The translations under genes were made by a program, and so were the position numbers. Below are positions 63,566 to 64,000 of a stretch of DNA of 64,000 bases, one piece after another. The stretch comes from SZUA-430 sp964647355 (GTDB taxonomy: Bacteria > Pseudomonadota > Alphaproteobacteria > Micropepsales > Micropepsaceae): NCBI GenBank assembly GCA_964647355.1, contig CAZYGK010000006.1, forward strand, positions 14,246 to 78,245, read 5' to 3'. The notes below the pieces were generated by a model. That model made no database searches. It was not told the origin of the DNA and saw only the letters and a list, made by a program, of their open reading frames with translations. How positions within the stretch are numbered: the first letter of the stretch is position 1; each line of letters begins with the position of its first letter.

Positions 63566-63916
63566 CTAAAGCGTGATCCCGAACCGCGGCAAAAGCCAGA
63601 TCATCAGCGCATAAAGCGCAACGGTCAACGCACACGAGGCCCCGAGCGCGGGCCAAAAAGCGACGTTCCAACGCAGCAAGGCCGGAAACACGAGAAACAT
63701 GGGCAGCGACGGCAGCACGAACCAAAACGTCGCTTCGGCATGATTAGCGATACGCTGAGTGTCGCCGGTATCGCGCCAAAGCCAAATGATGCCCAGCAGC
63801 GAAATCAACGGTAACGAGGCGATCATCCCGCCCCAGCCCGGATTGCGCTTGGCCACCTCTGACACGATCAAAACGATCACACCGGACAGCAGCGCCTTGA
63901 CGATTGCGTAGAACAC
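63566..63916 (-). CDS. DUF3147 membrane protein
   Basis: 116 residues with four membrane segments. LLSGVIVLIVSEVAKRNPGWGG, ASLPLISLLGIIWLWRDTGDT and FWFVLPSLPMFLVFPALLRW (in parts) match the DUF3147 family; function unknown. The start is GTG 63916 with no clear ribosome site, 7 bp after the stop of the upstream gene, so it is probably coupled to that gene. Confidence 0.82.
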   Translation of the reverse strand: MFYAIVKALLSGVIVLIVSEVAKRNPGWGGMIASLPLISLLGIIWLWRDTGDTQRIANHAEATFWFVLPSLPMFLVFPALLRWNVAFWPALGASCALTVALYALMIWLLPRFGITL

Positions 63917-63923
63917 CGGCGCG

Positions 63924-64000
63924 CTACTGCGCCGCTGCCACCTTGCCGGCCCGTTTCGGCCCGCGGTGCAACAGATCGCGCAGGTTCAACAGATCGTCGA
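63924..64000 (-). CDS. 3' end of an unidentified gene
   Basis: An open frame enters from the window edge and stops with TAG at 63924-63926; the last 25 residues are basic (DDLLNLRDLLHRGPKRAGKV then AAAQ). It is too short to identify. It is in the same direction as the DUF3147 gene. Confidence 0.5.
   Translation of the reverse strand, partial: DDLLNLRDLLHRGPKRAGKVAAAQ

Noticed and set aside
63306..63725. N-terminal extension of the serine hydrolase at 62073
   Set aside because: It runs through the tRNA-Pro gene and lacks hydrolase similarity.

Overview
The window is ordinary, gene-dense chromosome of an alphaproteobacterium with a high G+C content. I base this on gene content and order rather than on one marker. 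There is an NDUFA12-type complex I accessory protein, an ATP12-type ATP synthase chaperone, a DUF2155 protein, the run aroQ-accB-accC-aat-DUF2155-mlaD-NDUFA12, the run rne/amiC-mrcA-prfB, a SUF cluster led by IscR, and an RNase E with a long acidic insert in its S1 domain and a C-terminal GWW motif. The genus cannot be fixed from the sequence alone. No phage, insertion sequence, integrase, CRISPR array or plasmid function was seen.

Layout. Positions 1-4.8 kb hold a phosphate starvation block on the minus strand (phoR-pstS-pstC-pstA, pstA cut by the window edge) with two clear Pho boxes. 4.8-7.7 kb holds a small membrane protein, tRNA-Ser(UGA), a 74-residue protein, a secreted mono-haem protein and a TfoX-like protein. 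7.7-15.3 kb is the Fe-S assembly operon on the minus strand: iscR, a NifS/IscS-type desulfurase, sufB, a small membrane protein, sufC, sufD, sufS, sufT, sufA and the TfoX-like gene. It has a recognisable sigma70-type promoter overlapped by an IscR type 1 site. 15.4-23.5 kb carries an alpha/beta hydrolase, tyrS, a YhdP/AsmA-type protein, bcp and the overlapping pair M23 endopeptidase + bactofilin. 23.5-28.5 kb on the minus strand is envelope and translation: amiC, mrcA and prfB with a programmed +1 frameshift. 28.5-32.9 kb is rne with a long leader and a convergent aminotransferase. 33-40.8 kb: M48 protease, DsbA-like protein, thiS-thiG, aroQ-accB-accC, aat, DUF2155, mlaD, NDUFA12. 41-45.3 kb: M16 protease, zinc alcohol dehydrogenase, acylphosphatase. 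45.4-47.5 kb: an unusual 707-residue coiled-coil/SH3b membrane protein. 47.5-60.2 kb is one long minus-strand block whose genes mostly touch or overlap: a DegP-type protease, rarA, NUDIX, crcB, rluC-like, bicupin, atp12-like, pccB, M28 peptidase, a secreted unknown and pccA. 60.7-64 kb: a membrane protein, a small protein behind an FNR/FixK-like box, a serine hydrolase, tRNA-Pro(GGG), a DUF3147 protein and the 3' end of one more gene.

The genes are mainly housekeeping: phosphate uptake, Fe-S biogenesis, peptidoglycan synthesis and remodelling, fatty acid and propionyl-CoA carboxylation, and envelope proteolysis. I did not find a convincing wholly new system. The most informative unexplained signals are regulatory or structural: 11-bp tandem repeats near 60.4 kb, the paired palindromic repeats inside the suf operon with a third copy at 52.05 kb, the repeat-built coiled-coil protein at 45.4 kb, and the FNR-like box at 62.0 kb.
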